The notes beneath the pieces are model-generated. The model was given only the letters and a program-made list of their open reading frames with translations. It made no database searches and had not been told where the DNA came from. This document shows, one piece after another, positions 52,255 through 60,123 of a stretch of DNA of 64,000 bases. Where the stretch lies: NCBI GenBank assembly GCA_041583495.1, contig JBFHFS010000031.1, positions 1 through 64,000 of the forward strand. Reading direction: 5' to 3'. Source of the DNA: JBFHFS01 sp041583495. Its GTDB lineage: Bacteria > Bacteroidota > Bacteroidia > Bacteroidales > Marinilabiliaceae. Position 1 is the first letter of the stretch. Every line of letters begins with the position of its first letter. The position numbers were made by a program, and so were the translations under genes.

Positions 52255-53850
52255 ATGAAATACGTCTTCTCATTTTCACTCCTTGTTTTGGCCATGGTTG
52301 GCTTCCTCGGTGGGTGCAGTCAACATCCGTATGGTAATCCCGGCCCTTCGCTTATCTATCTGCCCTTTAATGGAGCTGTAGAGAATACCGGAATGCTGAA
52401 GGTGAATTTCAGGGGCAACCAGTTTGTCTCCTTTGCACCGGGTGTTGCCGACTCCTGTCTCGATCTTTCCGATCAGGCAAAATATCGAAAACCGCTCATC
52501 ATTGATAAGGGGGCTCAGAATGCTTTCACCGATTATCAGGGATTCTCATTTATGACCTGGGTGAAGATGAAGCCCGGCGACCCAAATACCTACACCATAG
52601 CTGCTCAGCTGCTCTCTCAAGTCGAAGGAGAGGCCAAAGGGTGGCAGGTAACCAATTCGGTTCCCGGCTCCTGGAAATGGGCCTATAACGATGGCGTGAA
52701 CCGACTGGAATATTGTCCCACGGTCAAGCGGCAACGCATAAACGACGGGTTCTGGCATTTAATAGGTTTCTCATTTAACTATCGGGAGCTGGAGGCTCGC
52801 TTTTTTTTCGATGGGCTCAATACCGCGGTATACAGTCTGGAGGGGATGGACCTCTCTGCGGTGCGGGCACCTCTTTTTTTGGGGGCCGACCCTCTGGCGA
52901 CGGATGCTAAGATGGAGACCTTCAATGGGATGATCGATGAGGTGGGTGTCTGGTCGAAAGCGCTCTCTGCAGCTGAGGTGGCTGGTCTTTACAGCAGGGT
53001 GGCCCGTAGACGGTTGAAGGCACCGCCTCAACTTAAGGATTCCCTGACCATCATGACCTGGAACATCTGGCACGGGGGCCGCCATGAAGGCCGGCAGGTA
53101 GGGGTAGAGCGGGTAACTCAGATCATTCGTGAATCGGGTGCCGACATCGTTGCTCTTCAGGAGACTTATGGATCGGGGGAAACCATTGCCGATGCTCTGG
53201 GCTACTATTTCTACTTGCGGAGCTCTAACCTTAGCGTGCTGAGTCGGTTTCCCCTTGGGAAGAGCTACAATGTCTACCGGCCCTTCAACTTCGGAACCGT
53301 CACCGTTCGCCTGGATGAGGCGCGTGAACTCATGGTGTGCCCTCTGTGGCTCAATTACCTGCCCAACACCTCCGCCTATGTGATGGGGGGGAATGCCAAT
53401 GTCGACACCATTGAGGTTCGGGAGATGGAGACCCGGGGCACCGAGATGCGCTTCATCCTAAGTGAGATACAGCCTTTTGTGCAGAACAGTTCAAAGACCC
53501 CACTGGTCCTGGCCGGTGATTTCAACAGCGGCTCTCACCTCGACTGGACCGAGCGTAACAAGGACCGTTACAAAGGGCTGGTGGTGGACTTCCCGGTGAG
53601 CCAGTCCATGGCGCAAAAAGGTTTTTCCGACAGCTTCCGCAGAATCTTTCCCGATGAGAGAGTCCATCCCGGTCATACCTGGTCGCCCATCTTTAAGGAG
53701 ACGCTGTCCGACCGCATCGATTACATCTATTTCATGGGGGCTTCGCTGGTGCCCCGTTCCAGTCGGGTCATCGACCAGCACCCACTGGGCTTCCCTTCCG
53801 ACCATGCCGCCGTGGTGAGTGTGTTTGAGGTGGGGGAAAACGATAAATGA
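52255..53850 (+). CDS. LamG plus endonuclease/exonuclease/phosphatase (EEP) lipoprotein
   Basis: This 531-residue protein is a lipoprotein (lipobox LGGC, Cys21). Residues ~30-255 form a LamG/concanavalin-like domain (FSFMTWVKMKPGDPNTYTIA; GMIDEVGVWSKALSAAEVAG). Residues ~263-530 are an EEP domain: TIMTWNIWHGGRHEG (Asn), DIVALQET (metal-binding Glu), LVLAGDFNSGSHLDW (Asp/Asn), HPGHTWSP, SDRIDYIYF and the catalytic PSDHAAVVSVF (Asp-His). It should hydrolyse a phosphodiester or phosphomonoester outside the cell, or at the outer membrane, with the LamG part possibly binding a glycan. Standard EEP motifs are intact. It is followed by a dispersed G-rich repeat. Confidence 0.88.
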   Translation: MKYVFSFSLLVLAMVGFLGGCSQHPYGNPGPSLIYLPFNGAVENTGMLKVNFRGNQFVSFAPGVADSCLDLSDQAKYRKPLIIDKGAQNAFTDYQGFSFMTWVKMKPGDPNTYTIAAQLLSQVEGEAKGWQVTNSVPGSWKWAYNDGVNRLEYCPTVKRQRINDGFWHLIGFSFNYRELEARFFFDGLNTAVYSLEGMDLSAVRAPLFLGADPLATDAKMETFNGMIDEVGVWSKALSAAEVAGLYSRVARRRLKAPPQLKDSLTIMTWNIWHGGRHEGRQVGVERVTQIIRESGADIVALQETYGSGETIADALGYYFYLRSSNLSVLSRFPLGKSYNVYRPFNFGTVTVRLDEARELMVCPLWLNYLPNTSAYVMGGNANVDTIEVREMETRGTEMRFILSEIQPFVQNSSKTPLVLAGDFNSGSHLDWTERNKDRYKGLVVDFPVSQSMAQKGFSDSFRRIFPDERVHPGHTWSPIFKETLSDRIDYIYFMGASLVPRSSRVIDQHPLGFPSDHAAVVSVFEVGENDK

Positions 53851-53887
53851 TATAAGATATCGTTCTCTCTCGATTTTCTGGCCAACA

Positions 53888-54112
53888 CACCCCCCCGGCC
53901 CTCCCGAAATGAATTCGGGACAGGCTCTTGAGGGGGAGGCTTCGCGCATCCACTTTAGCCCTACCGAAAAACACGAGAGGCTCTGGAGGGGGAGAGGGCG
54001 CCCGGTTTTTATGGTTTTAATTTACAACGATCCTGACGTTGGGGTCTTGCGGATTAGGGGTTCCCCCTAAAGAGCTTGTCCCGGTTTCACGGGAGGGTTA
54101 GGGGGTGCGGGA
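53888..54112 (+). repeat. G-rich dispersed repeat, copy 1
   Basis: The unit contains CCCCGGCCCTCCCGAAATGA, GGACAGGCTCTTGAGGGGGAG, GCTTCGCGCATCCACTTTAG, GTTTTTATGGTTTTAATTTA, CAACGATCCTGACGTTGGGG and ends with CCCCCTAAAGAGCTTGTCCC and GGGAGGGTTAGGGGG. The two ends are inverted relatives (CCC-rich versus GGG-rich). Related copies lie at 54150-54272 and 54822-54990. Non-coding. Confidence 0.75.
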
Positions 54113-54149
54113 AGAAAAATTAATTAGGTTTATGTAATTTCCACGTTAC

Positions 54150-54272
54150 CCCCCGGCCCCCTTGAGGGGGAGTCCGGCGCACAGTTTTTATATTGGGATA
54201 ATGATCTAATTATAAAATGGGTCTGCGGGGTTGTGTGCCCCCTAAAGAGCTTGTCCCGGTTTCTCGGGAGGG
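54150..54272 (+). repeat. G-rich dispersed repeat, copy 2 (partial)
   Basis: It carries CCCCCGGCCCCCTTGAGGGG, GAGTCCGGCGCACAGTTTTT and the right end CCCCCTAAAGAGCTTGTCCC plus GGGAGGGTTAGGGGG. The stop codon of the minus-strand DUF559 gene (54273-54275, TAA) is at its edge, in the CCCCCTAA motif. Confidence 0.7.
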
Positions 54273-54671
54273 TTAGGGGGTAAGTGGGCGGCTTATCAAA
54301 TTCCTGCACTTATTTACAATTGCATTGACGATTCTCTCTGTTTCCAGCATAACTTCCTGATTTGTGAACCTGATGACTTTGATTCCGAACCGCTCCATCT
54401 CTGCTGTCCTATTTAGATCTTGTTCTCTTTTTTCGGTTTGGTTATGATATTTGCCATCAATCTCAATTACCAGTTTTATGGGATGACAGTAGAAATCTGC
54501 GATAAAAAGATCAATTGGATGTTGCCGTCTAAATTTGAGTCCAAGTATTTGCTTGTTTTTTAATTTTTCCCACAGAATAATCTCAGTAGCTGTCATTTTT
54601 TGACGTAATTCTTTAGCCCTTTCAATTATGGTAGGTGGGGCTCCAAAAAAGAGGTTTTCCTGATAGTTCAT
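54273..54671 (-). CDS. DUF559-domain endonuclease-like protein
   Basis: With the ATG at 54671 (MNYQENLFFGAPPT) the product has 132 residues; the longer frame to 54743 adds 24 residues that do not fit the family. It shows the DUF559 / very-short-patch-repair-like fold: ERAKELRQKMTATEIILWEK (N-terminal helix), LKFRRQHPIDLFIADFYCHP with the D of the PD-(D/E)XK core, KLVIEIDGKYHN (E-x-D), and a final helix after FGIKVIRFTNQEV. A nuclease role is a family expectation. It is surrounded by copies of one G-rich dispersed repeat, and its last codons (PLTP-stop) lie in that repeat. Confidence 0.82.
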   Translation of the reverse strand: MNYQENLFFGAPPTIIERAKELRQKMTATEIILWEKLKNKQILGLKFRRQHPIDLFIADFYCHPIKLVIEIDGKYHNQTEKREQDLNRTAEMERFGIKVIRFTNQEVMLETERIVNAIVNKCRNLISRPLTP

Positions 54672-54821
54672 TTTTCTTTGTTCGAAAAGAAATTTTTTTA
54701 TTGATGTAATTTTGTGTGAGATGTTCTTGACTATAAAATACAAATACTTTTACTCTGGTTCCATCTTTTATTTATAGGGCTTCATTCTTTAAAATCCCTT
54801 TGGTCTCCTCTTCGGTTACCG

Positions 54822-54990
54822 CCCGGCCCTCCCTTAAGAAGGGACAGGCTCTTGAGGGGGAGGCTTCGCGCATCCACTTTGGCCCTCCCGAAAAACACGA
54901 CAGGCTCTTGAGGGGGAGAGGGCGCACAGTTTTTATGGTTTTAATTTACAACGATCCTGACGTTGGGGTCTTGCGGGTTAGGGGGTAGTG
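54822..54990 (+). repeat. G-rich dispersed repeat, copy 3
   Basis: Shares with copy 1 the run GGGACAGGCTCTTGAGGGGG, GCTTCGCGCATCCACTTTGG, GCACAGTTTTTATGGTTTTA and CAACGATCCTGACGTTGGGG. The two copies are direct repeats bracketing the DUF559 gene. Confidence 0.75.
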
Positions 54991-55023
54991 GGGAGGTTTA
55001 GGGTAGAAAGTTAATGCTGTCTC

Positions 55024-55665
55024 CTACCCCAGCTCCACCAATCCAAAGCAGTCGGGACGGTGGAAGTCGGGTTTGGGGGCCGAAATGGGATTCCATGACA
55101 AGAAGTGAGGTTGGGCGGTTTCATCCCCGCATTTGTAAAAGTTGGCGTGGAAACTCTCGCCTGCCTTGAACGTCACCTCATGGGCATAAAAAGAGGTGGC
55201 GGGCACCATCATGGTGAGCTGATACTCAAATTTGCCGCTTTGAGCTTTTATGGGTTGGTTGCCCAGTGTGGAGTGTTTTTGTATGGTGCCAATGAGCGAG
55301 GCGGAGGCCCTTTCCCGGTCACCCTTAACACCCCATCCCAACAGTTGGGTGCCAATGCAATTGGTCTCCAGATTGTAATACCCTCTGTCGTCGAAGGAAC
55401 AGAAAAACTCGCAACAGCTGTCCTCCCAAACGCTTCCATTTGGCTCGGTCTCCACGGCGCGGATGTGCTCCTCCTGAACAAAAAACTTAAGGTAGAGCGC
55501 GTCTTCATCATACCCCATGGCAAGCGATACTCTTGGCTGGTAAGGGTATTCAGACCAGTTGGCCAGATTGATGGAGGCAAGGGCTCCCCTCTCGGTGAGG
55601 GCCTGTGATACGGTGGTCAGGGAGGGGGCTGTAAGGCCCAGTTGGGGGATTTTTAAGGTGTTCAT
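55024..55665 (-). CDS. CBM9-like carbohydrate-binding-family protein
   Basis: This 213-residue protein has no signal peptide. It matches the single-domain family 9-like carbohydrate-binding fold: RVSLAMGYDEDALYLKFFVQ, then VWEDSCCEFFCSFDD (the W-x-D-x-C-x-E-F-F motif), GYYNLETNCIGTQLLGWG, and a final SFHANFYKCGDETAQPHFLS with ISAPKPDFHRPDCFGLVELG-like end. Catalytic function is not known for this group. The NahK-like kinase gene is 166 bp upstream in the same direction, so both may belong to amino-sugar metabolism (inference). Confidence 0.82.
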   Translation of the reverse strand: MNTLKIPQLGLTAPSLTTVSQALTERGALASINLANWSEYPYQPRVSLAMGYDEDALYLKFFVQEEHIRAVETEPNGSVWEDSCCEFFCSFDDRGYYNLETNCIGTQLLGWGVKGDRERASASLIGTIQKHSTLGNQPIKAQSGKFEYQLTMMVPATSFYAHEVTFKAGESFHANFYKCGDETAQPHFLSWNPISAPKPDFHRPDCFGLVELG

Positions 55666-55831
55666 TTGAGGGCGTATTATGGCGTGGCTGTGAAAAAATG
55701 ACGGAAATACCAGGAGGTCAGGTTTCCCTGATGGTTCAATTCGCCATCAGACAAATGGACCCATCCCGGTGCAACGATACCATTTTTTCCCAGCCACTTA
55801 CCGGAAATTATTTCTTAGATTTTGCGGAGGC

Positions 55832-56929
55832 CTATTGGGCTGCCGTTTTTACGATTTGCTGCATCTTGTCCCAGTTTTGTTCCATGGTTTGCAACAGCTT
55901 GATCTGGGCACGTGTGCGAATAAGGTTGTGGTCGGGACTGTTCACCCGGTAGTAGTTATCACCATCGATGAAATCGTCGAGGAACCTTACCGCCTGCTCG
56001 TAGGTGAGCAGCTTGGCACCAAAGGCCAGGGTGTCGATCTCGGCAGGGGTAAGCACCTCGCGGGTCTCTTCCAGAAAGCCTTTGATAAATCCTTCGTAGA
56101 GCTCCATGTTGATGCTTACGTTCTCCAGGTTGGGGTCGTCTTCTTTCCCTGTGTTGGCCCCGTTGCGGATGGCGTCGCCAATATCGTAACACACATACCC
56201 GGGCATCACGGTGTCGAGGTCGATGACGCAGAGGATGTTGTCGTTTTCGTCGAGCAGTACGTTGTTAAACTTGGTGTCCTGGTGTACGATGCGCTCAGGG
56301 AGGATGCCCTCGCGGCCCATCTGAACAATCTTCTTATACTCATCGGCACGCTCCATCAGGAAATCCACCTCCGTTTGCACCTCTTTGAGGCGGCCCACAG
56401 GATTGGCTTTCACCCGCTCCACAAAGTTGTTGATGCGCATCTCGGTGTTGTGAAACCCGGGAATGGTGGGGGCGAGAGGCTTGCCAGGGAGATCGGCCAA
56501 CATCTTCTGAAACTGACCGAAAGCTTTTCCGCCGACAAAGGCCTGCTGACTGTTGGTGAGCAAATCGTAGGAACGGGCCCCTTCGATGAAGAGGAACATA
56601 CGCCAGTAGCGACCTTCTCCATCTTTATAATAGCCTTTTTTGTCTTTAGTCTCAACAGGGGTCAATACCCGCCGGTTGATTTCGCCGACACCTGCTTCCT
56701 GAAGCTTTCCCCGGATGTGACTGGTGACCCGCTGAATGTTGTCGGTGAGTCCTTCTACATCTTTGAAAATCTGATGGTTGATGATCTGTAGGAGGTAGTT
56801 GGGGGCATCGGCCTCGCTGGTTTCCACCCGGTAGGTGGTGTTGATGAGACCCGTGCCAAAGGGTTTGGCCTCGGAAAAGGTCCCTTTGATGTTGAATTGA
56901 TCGACTATTGGCTTGATTGATTGAGACAT
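55832..56929 (-). CDS. Aminoglycoside phosphotransferase-fold sugar kinase, NahK-like
   Basis: This 365-residue protein has a kinase-like fold with the glycine segment PFGTGLINTTYRVET (23-37), the catalytic loop IVHQDTKFNN (His216, Asp218, Asn223 region) and the metal-binding VIDLDTVMPGYVCYDIGDAI (Asp237, Asp239). The DLDTVMPG motif and length match the N-acetylhexosamine 1-kinase group (NahK/LnpB) more than antibiotic kinases. It would phosphorylate a sugar such as GlcNAc or GalNAc at O1 (family knowledge; specificity not proven). It is a cytoplasmic protein, next to a CBM9-like gene. Confidence 0.85.
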   Translation of the reverse strand: MSQSIKPIVDQFNIKGTFSEAKPFGTGLINTTYRVETSEADAPNYLLQIINHQIFKDVEGLTDNIQRVTSHIRGKLQEAGVGEINRRVLTPVETKDKKGYYKDGEGRYWRMFLFIEGARSYDLLTNSQQAFVGGKAFGQFQKMLADLPGKPLAPTIPGFHNTEMRINNFVERVKANPVGRLKEVQTEVDFLMERADEYKKIVQMGREGILPERIVHQDTKFNNVLLDENDNILCVIDLDTVMPGYVCYDIGDAIRNGANTGKEDDPNLENVSINMELYEGFIKGFLEETREVLTPAEIDTLAFGAKLLTYEQAVRFLDDFIDGDNYYRVNSPDHNLIRTRAQIKLLQTMEQNWDKMQQIVKTAAQ

Positions 56930-57036
56930 ATAATAAAAAGTAAGGGTTAGAAATTGAATGATTACAAATGTAGCAAAATAATCGAATTAGAATAGTGGGG
57001 ATAATGCGGGGAAGGTTCTTGGGGTACTTAGCTTTT

Positions 57037-57590
57037 TTAAACCGCAGAGAAAAAGGTAACCGCAGAGGGAGCAGAGGAACAAAGTAACCGCAGAGAACGC
57101 AGAGGGAAAGGATAACCGCAGAGGACGCTGAGGAAAGAGTAACCGCAGAGAACGCAGAGATAAAAGGAAATCGCAGAGATCGCAGAGGGAGAAGTAACCG
57201 CAGAGGACGCAGAGGGAAAAGGAAACCGCAGAGATCGCAGAGGGAAAAGGTAACCGCAGAGGGCGCAGAGGGTAAAGTTTACTGCAGGGGACGCAGAGAT
57301 TTTCTTTTTTTCCCCTTCTTTTCTCAAGTTTTTTTCTCCGCGATCTTTGCGTCTTCTTTGCGTCTTTGCGGTTATTCTTTTTTTCTCTTCATATTTTTTC
57401 TCAGCGCCCTCTGCGTCTTCTCCGCGCCCTTTGCGGTTACCCTTCGTTATTATCTTTTTTTCTCCGCGTCCTCCGCGCCACCTTTGCGCCCTTTGCGGTT
57501 ACCCTTTTCTGCCTTTGCGGTTCTTTTTTTTGTTTTATTCCTTCACTTTTTTCTCCGCGTCCTTTGCGGTTACCCTTATTTTCCATCCCA
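57037..57590. repeat. CGCAGAG array facing an inverted TGCGGTTA/TGCGTC array
   Basis: From 57037 to 57300 the plus strand is an array of AACCGCAGAGAACGCAGAGG-like units; from ~57340 to 57590 the complementary type (CTCCGCGTCCTTTGCGGTTA) follows, so the two arms are inverted copies around a ~40-bp centre (57300-57340). They could pair as a large imperfect hairpin or cruciform. The arms lie between the divergent kinase and GT4 genes. No gene is seen in 56930-57660. Confidence 0.8.
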
Positions 57591-57662
57591 CAACCGGTGA
57601 GGTTTTTTTCTTTAGGTGTCGAAATTCATTGCCTCCAAACGCAATAAACCCTTTCAAGTGTC

Positions 57663-57670
57663 TATCTTTG
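57663..57670 (+). promoter_or_regulatory. Possible -7 box (TATCTTTG) just before the GT4 gene
   Basis: TATCTTTG fits the TAnnTTTG consensus, 7 bp before the ATG at 57678, so transcription would start almost at the start codon. There is no TTG at the usual -33 distance; a TTG lies at 57629-57631. Weak call. Confidence 0.35.
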
Positions 57671-57677
57671 TGATACA

Positions 57678-58850
57678 ATGACGAAGCCTTTGAAAAAAAA
57701 GATTCTGGTCTTTATCGACTGGTACCTTCCCGGTTATAAGGCGGGCGGTCCGGTGCGATCGATGGCCAACATGGTGGCTCATCTGGGGGAGTTGTTCGAC
57801 TTTTACATTGTCACCCGCAATACCGAATATGGCGAGAAGATACCCTATGACTCGGTTAAGGCCAATGCCTGGAACGAATTGACCCCTGGCGTTAAGGTGT
57901 GGTATGCTGCCAGAGGTAATGCCTCCCTTAGGATGTGGCGACGCCTGATGCGCCAAACGGCTTGCGATGTGGTGTACATCAATGGCATCTATTCTCCACT
58001 CTTTTCCTTGCTGCCTCTCCTGGCTGCCCGGAGCCTGAAACACCCCAGGGTGATTGTGGCCCCTCGGGGCATGCTGGCCGGAAGTGCCATCAACCTGAAG
58101 CGGGGAAAGAAAGAACTCTTCTTGAAGGTGGCCCATCGTGTAGGACTCTATAAAAAGGTACACTGGCACGTGACCAACGGGGTTGAAGCCAACCAGGTAT
58201 CCCATTTGTTTGGCACTACAGAGGCAATGACCATAGCAGCAAATCTGCCTCGAAAAGAGTTATCCGATTGGGTCCCTGTTCAGAAGAATCCGGGATCGTT
58301 GAGGATTTGTTCCCTGGCACGCATCGCCCCTGAAAAGAATACGCTGTATGCTATTCGTTGTTTGCAACCATTGAGCGATGAGGTTCAGGTTGAACTGGAT
58401 CTGTTTGGTCAGATATACAACAAGGCCTACTGGGGCGAATGCCTGGAAGCCATTAATCAGTTGCCCCCTTCGGTAAAGGTCACCCATAAGGGATTTGTGA
58501 GTCCTGAAAAAATCAACGACACCCTAAAAATGTACCATCTGCTTTTTCTGCCCAGCAGGGGCGAGAATTTCGGTCATGTGATTCTGGAGAGTATCATGGC
58601 TGGCCGACCGGTGCTCATCAGCGACCAGACACCCTGGCGGGACCTGGCCCCTCAGAAGGCCGGACTGGACCTGCCGCTGAGCGATCCCAATCCCTTTGCG
58701 GAGGCCATCACCCGGTTTGCCCAAATGGATCAGAAGGCCTACGATGAGTGGTCTGTGGGGGCCCTGGAGCTGGGGAAGACGGTAGCCGGAGATCAGGAGT
58801 TGGTGGGGAAATATCGGTTGATGTTGGGAGAGGAGAAATTAGGTCAATAG
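57678..58850 (+). CDS. Family 4 glycosyltransferase
   Basis: This 390-residue protein is a GT-B enzyme: KILVFIDWYLPGYKAGGPVR at the start, DVVYINGIYSP, VIVAPRGML, SLRICSLARIAPEKN (start of the donor-binding domain, with K), VKVTHKGFVSPEKIND, and the EX7E-type motif LFLPSRGENFGHVILESIMA (Glu ... Glu). It transfers a nucleotide-activated sugar to a growing glycan, in the cytoplasm or at the inner membrane. The last residues KLGQ and the TAG stop are encoded by a TAGGTCAATAGG repeat, so the end of the gene merges with an array. Confidence 0.9.
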   Translation: MTKPLKKKILVFIDWYLPGYKAGGPVRSMANMVAHLGELFDFYIVTRNTEYGEKIPYDSVKANAWNELTPGVKVWYAARGNASLRMWRRLMRQTACDVVYINGIYSPLFSLLPLLAARSLKHPRVIVAPRGMLAGSAINLKRGKKELFLKVAHRVGLYKKVHWHVTNGVEANQVSHLFGTTEAMTIAANLPRKELSDWVPVQKNPGSLRICSLARIAPEKNTLYAIRCLQPLSDEVQVELDLFGQIYNKAYWGECLEAINQLPPSVKVTHKGFVSPEKINDTLKMYHLLFLPSRGENFGHVILESIMAGRPVLISDQTPWRDLAPQKAGLDLPLSDPNPFAEAITRFAQMDQKAYDEWSVGALELGKTVAGDQELVGKYRLMLGEEKLGQ

Positions 58851-58935
58851 GTCAATAGGTCGGTAGGTCAATAGGCTGGTAGATCGGTAGGATATTAGGT
58901 TAATAGGTTAATTGGTGGTAGGCAAATAGGCAATA
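58838..58935 (+). repeat. TAGGTCAATAGG array at the 3' end of the GT4 gene
   Basis: Irregular units ATTAGGTCAATAGGTCAATA and GGTCGGTAGGTCAATAGG run from the last codons of the GT4 gene (stop TAG at 58848-58850) to ~58935. Further pieces of the same array type are at 59057-59140 and 59645-59760. Confidence 0.8.
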
Positions 58936-58964
58936 GGCGGATATGTGAGTAGATAAAGGGAAAG

Positions 58965-59180
58965 AGCGGAAAGCCCCGTTAGGGGCGGAATATCGGTAGA
59001 ATATAGGTTCTCACCATAGACAGAAGTCCCGTTAGGGACGGAATAAGGGGAAGGGAAGTAGGTTGGTAGGTTAATAAGTTGGTAGATTACTAGGTGATTA
59101 GGTTGGTAGGTTAATAGGTAATTAGGTCAATAGGTAAAGGGAAAAAAGCTCTGTTGGGGTAGAATATCGGTAGATTACTG
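58965..59180 (+). repeat. GTCCCGTTAGGGACGGAATA palindromic repeats and TAGGTT array fragments
   Basis: Copies of the REP-like unit lie at ~58970 (CCCCGTTAGGGGCGGAATAT, with paired changes that keep the stem) and ~59026 (GTCCCGTTAGGGACGGAATA), and a diverged copy at ~59148. Between them TAGGTTAATAGG array pieces occur (59057-59140). No gene is seen. Confidence 0.65.
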
Positions 59181-59216
59181 GGCTTGTTGAAGGGAGAGAT
59201 GAAAGAAGCTCATTGC

Positions 59217-59382
59217 TGATAGCAGCTTTAGTCCTGAGCCTGTCGAAGGGAAAGTAGGGAAAGGCATCCCGGGCCCCTGATAGGGGGCCAATGTGAATAA
59301 CCCCCGGCGCGAAATGCGCAGCATGAAAGCTGCCGGGGGCTTTTAAAGCATCGCGGTCCAGGTCCCTGCCGGGGACCAATAT
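59217..59382 (+). repeat. ~180-bp composite palindromic intergenic element, copy C
   Basis: Same module order as copies A and B: AGCTCATTGCTGATAGCAGC, CCTGAGCCTGTCGAAGGGAA, GGGCCCCTGATAGGGGGCCA, CCCCCGGCGCGAAATGCGCA, GCATGAAAGCTGCCGGGGGC and the terminal CAGGTCCCTGCCGGGGACCA. The second stem here has GGGCCCCT...AGGGGGCC against GGGTCCCTGA in others; both arms changed together. Confidence 0.8.
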
Positions 59383-59469
59383 AGGAAAAAGGCTAAAGAA
59401 AAAAGGCTAAAGAAAAAAGGTAAAAGAAAATCAAGGTAAAAGGATAAAGATAAAGAGGCTGAAAGAGAA

Positions 59470-59610
59470 AAAATCTCCCTTAGGGTTGGAATATCGGTAG
59501 ATTACGGTAAGTCGGGATAAAAAAGAAGTGAGCCGCAGGGCGGCGGCAGTATGGTAGCACATAAGAGATTATCAGCGTCATACCTGAGCTGCGGCAGCTG
59601 CGGCACAACA
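59470..59610 (+). repeat. REP-like unit plus GCCGCGG/GCGGCAG module
   Basis: 59474-59504 is a diverged TCTCCCTTAGGG...GGAATATCGGTAGA unit; 59527-59610 is a copy of the GAGCCGCAGGGCGGCGGCAG, TATGGTAGC and GAGCTGCGGCAGCTGCGGCA module also found at 25131-25208 and 50121-50205. Non-coding. Confidence 0.7.
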
Positions 59611-59644
59611 AAGATTAGGAGGAGAATGAGCCCAAAGAAAGAGA

Positions 59645-59765
59645 AATGGGTTATTAGGTTAATAGGCCCATAGGTCGAGAGGTTATTAGGCCAATAGGCT
59701 AATAGGCCAGAAGGTCGGTAGGTTAGTAGGTTATTAGGTTAGTAGGCCAATAGGTAAGGTGAAAA
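59645..59765 (+). repeat. TAGGTTAATAGGCC array
   Basis: About 120 bp of TTATTAGGTTAATAGGCCCA and TAGGCCAATAGG units, same orientation as the arrays at 58838 and 61975. No ORF. The remaining stretch 59766-59968 has a weak GCAGTATGGTAG fragment at ~59795 and otherwise nothing recognisable. Confidence 0.75.
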
Positions 59766-59968
59766 GGGAAAAGAGAGAAAAAAAGAACCATGGCTGCAGT
59801 ATGGTAGTCCTGAAAGAAAAAAGGTGAATACAGAGCCCCGAAGGGGTTCAATACAAATAACCGGGGGCGAAACCCGTGGTGGCAGATAAAAGATGGATCG
59901 GAGTACTGAAGGGGTTTAAGGAAGAATGGCGAAAGAATTATTTCAAAAAATCAAATATATTGGAGAGA

Positions 59969-59987
59969 GACGCACAATTTGTGCGTC
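59969..59987. promoter_or_regulatory. Perfect 19-bp palindrome GACGCACAATTTGTGCGTC
   Basis: The two 9-bp arms (GACGCACAA and TTGTGCGTC) are perfect around one central T, about 135 bp before the asparagine synthase start. It could be an operator, but similar GACGCAC-type palindromes also occur as dispersed repeats in many bacteria, so a REP origin is equally possible. Confidence 0.4.
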
Positions 59988-60123
59988 AGTACAGGTATCT
60001 GTGATTTTGAGAAAGTATATTAATCGCAGTATTGTTGTTTTTAGATGATGGCAATAAAAAGATGAAGAAGAGAGGGGAAGTGGTGCTTCTTAATTGCAGG
60101 ATTAGCAAGAAAAAATATTGTAT

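Noticed and set aside
55769..56791. 340-codon open frame on the plus strand
   Set aside because: It is antisense to the NahK-like kinase, which has complete catalytic motifs; the plus frame has none.
59969..59987. Palindrome as a confirmed operator
   Set aside because: Only one copy near a gene is seen and similar palindromes are often dispersed repeats, so it is listed only as a possible site.
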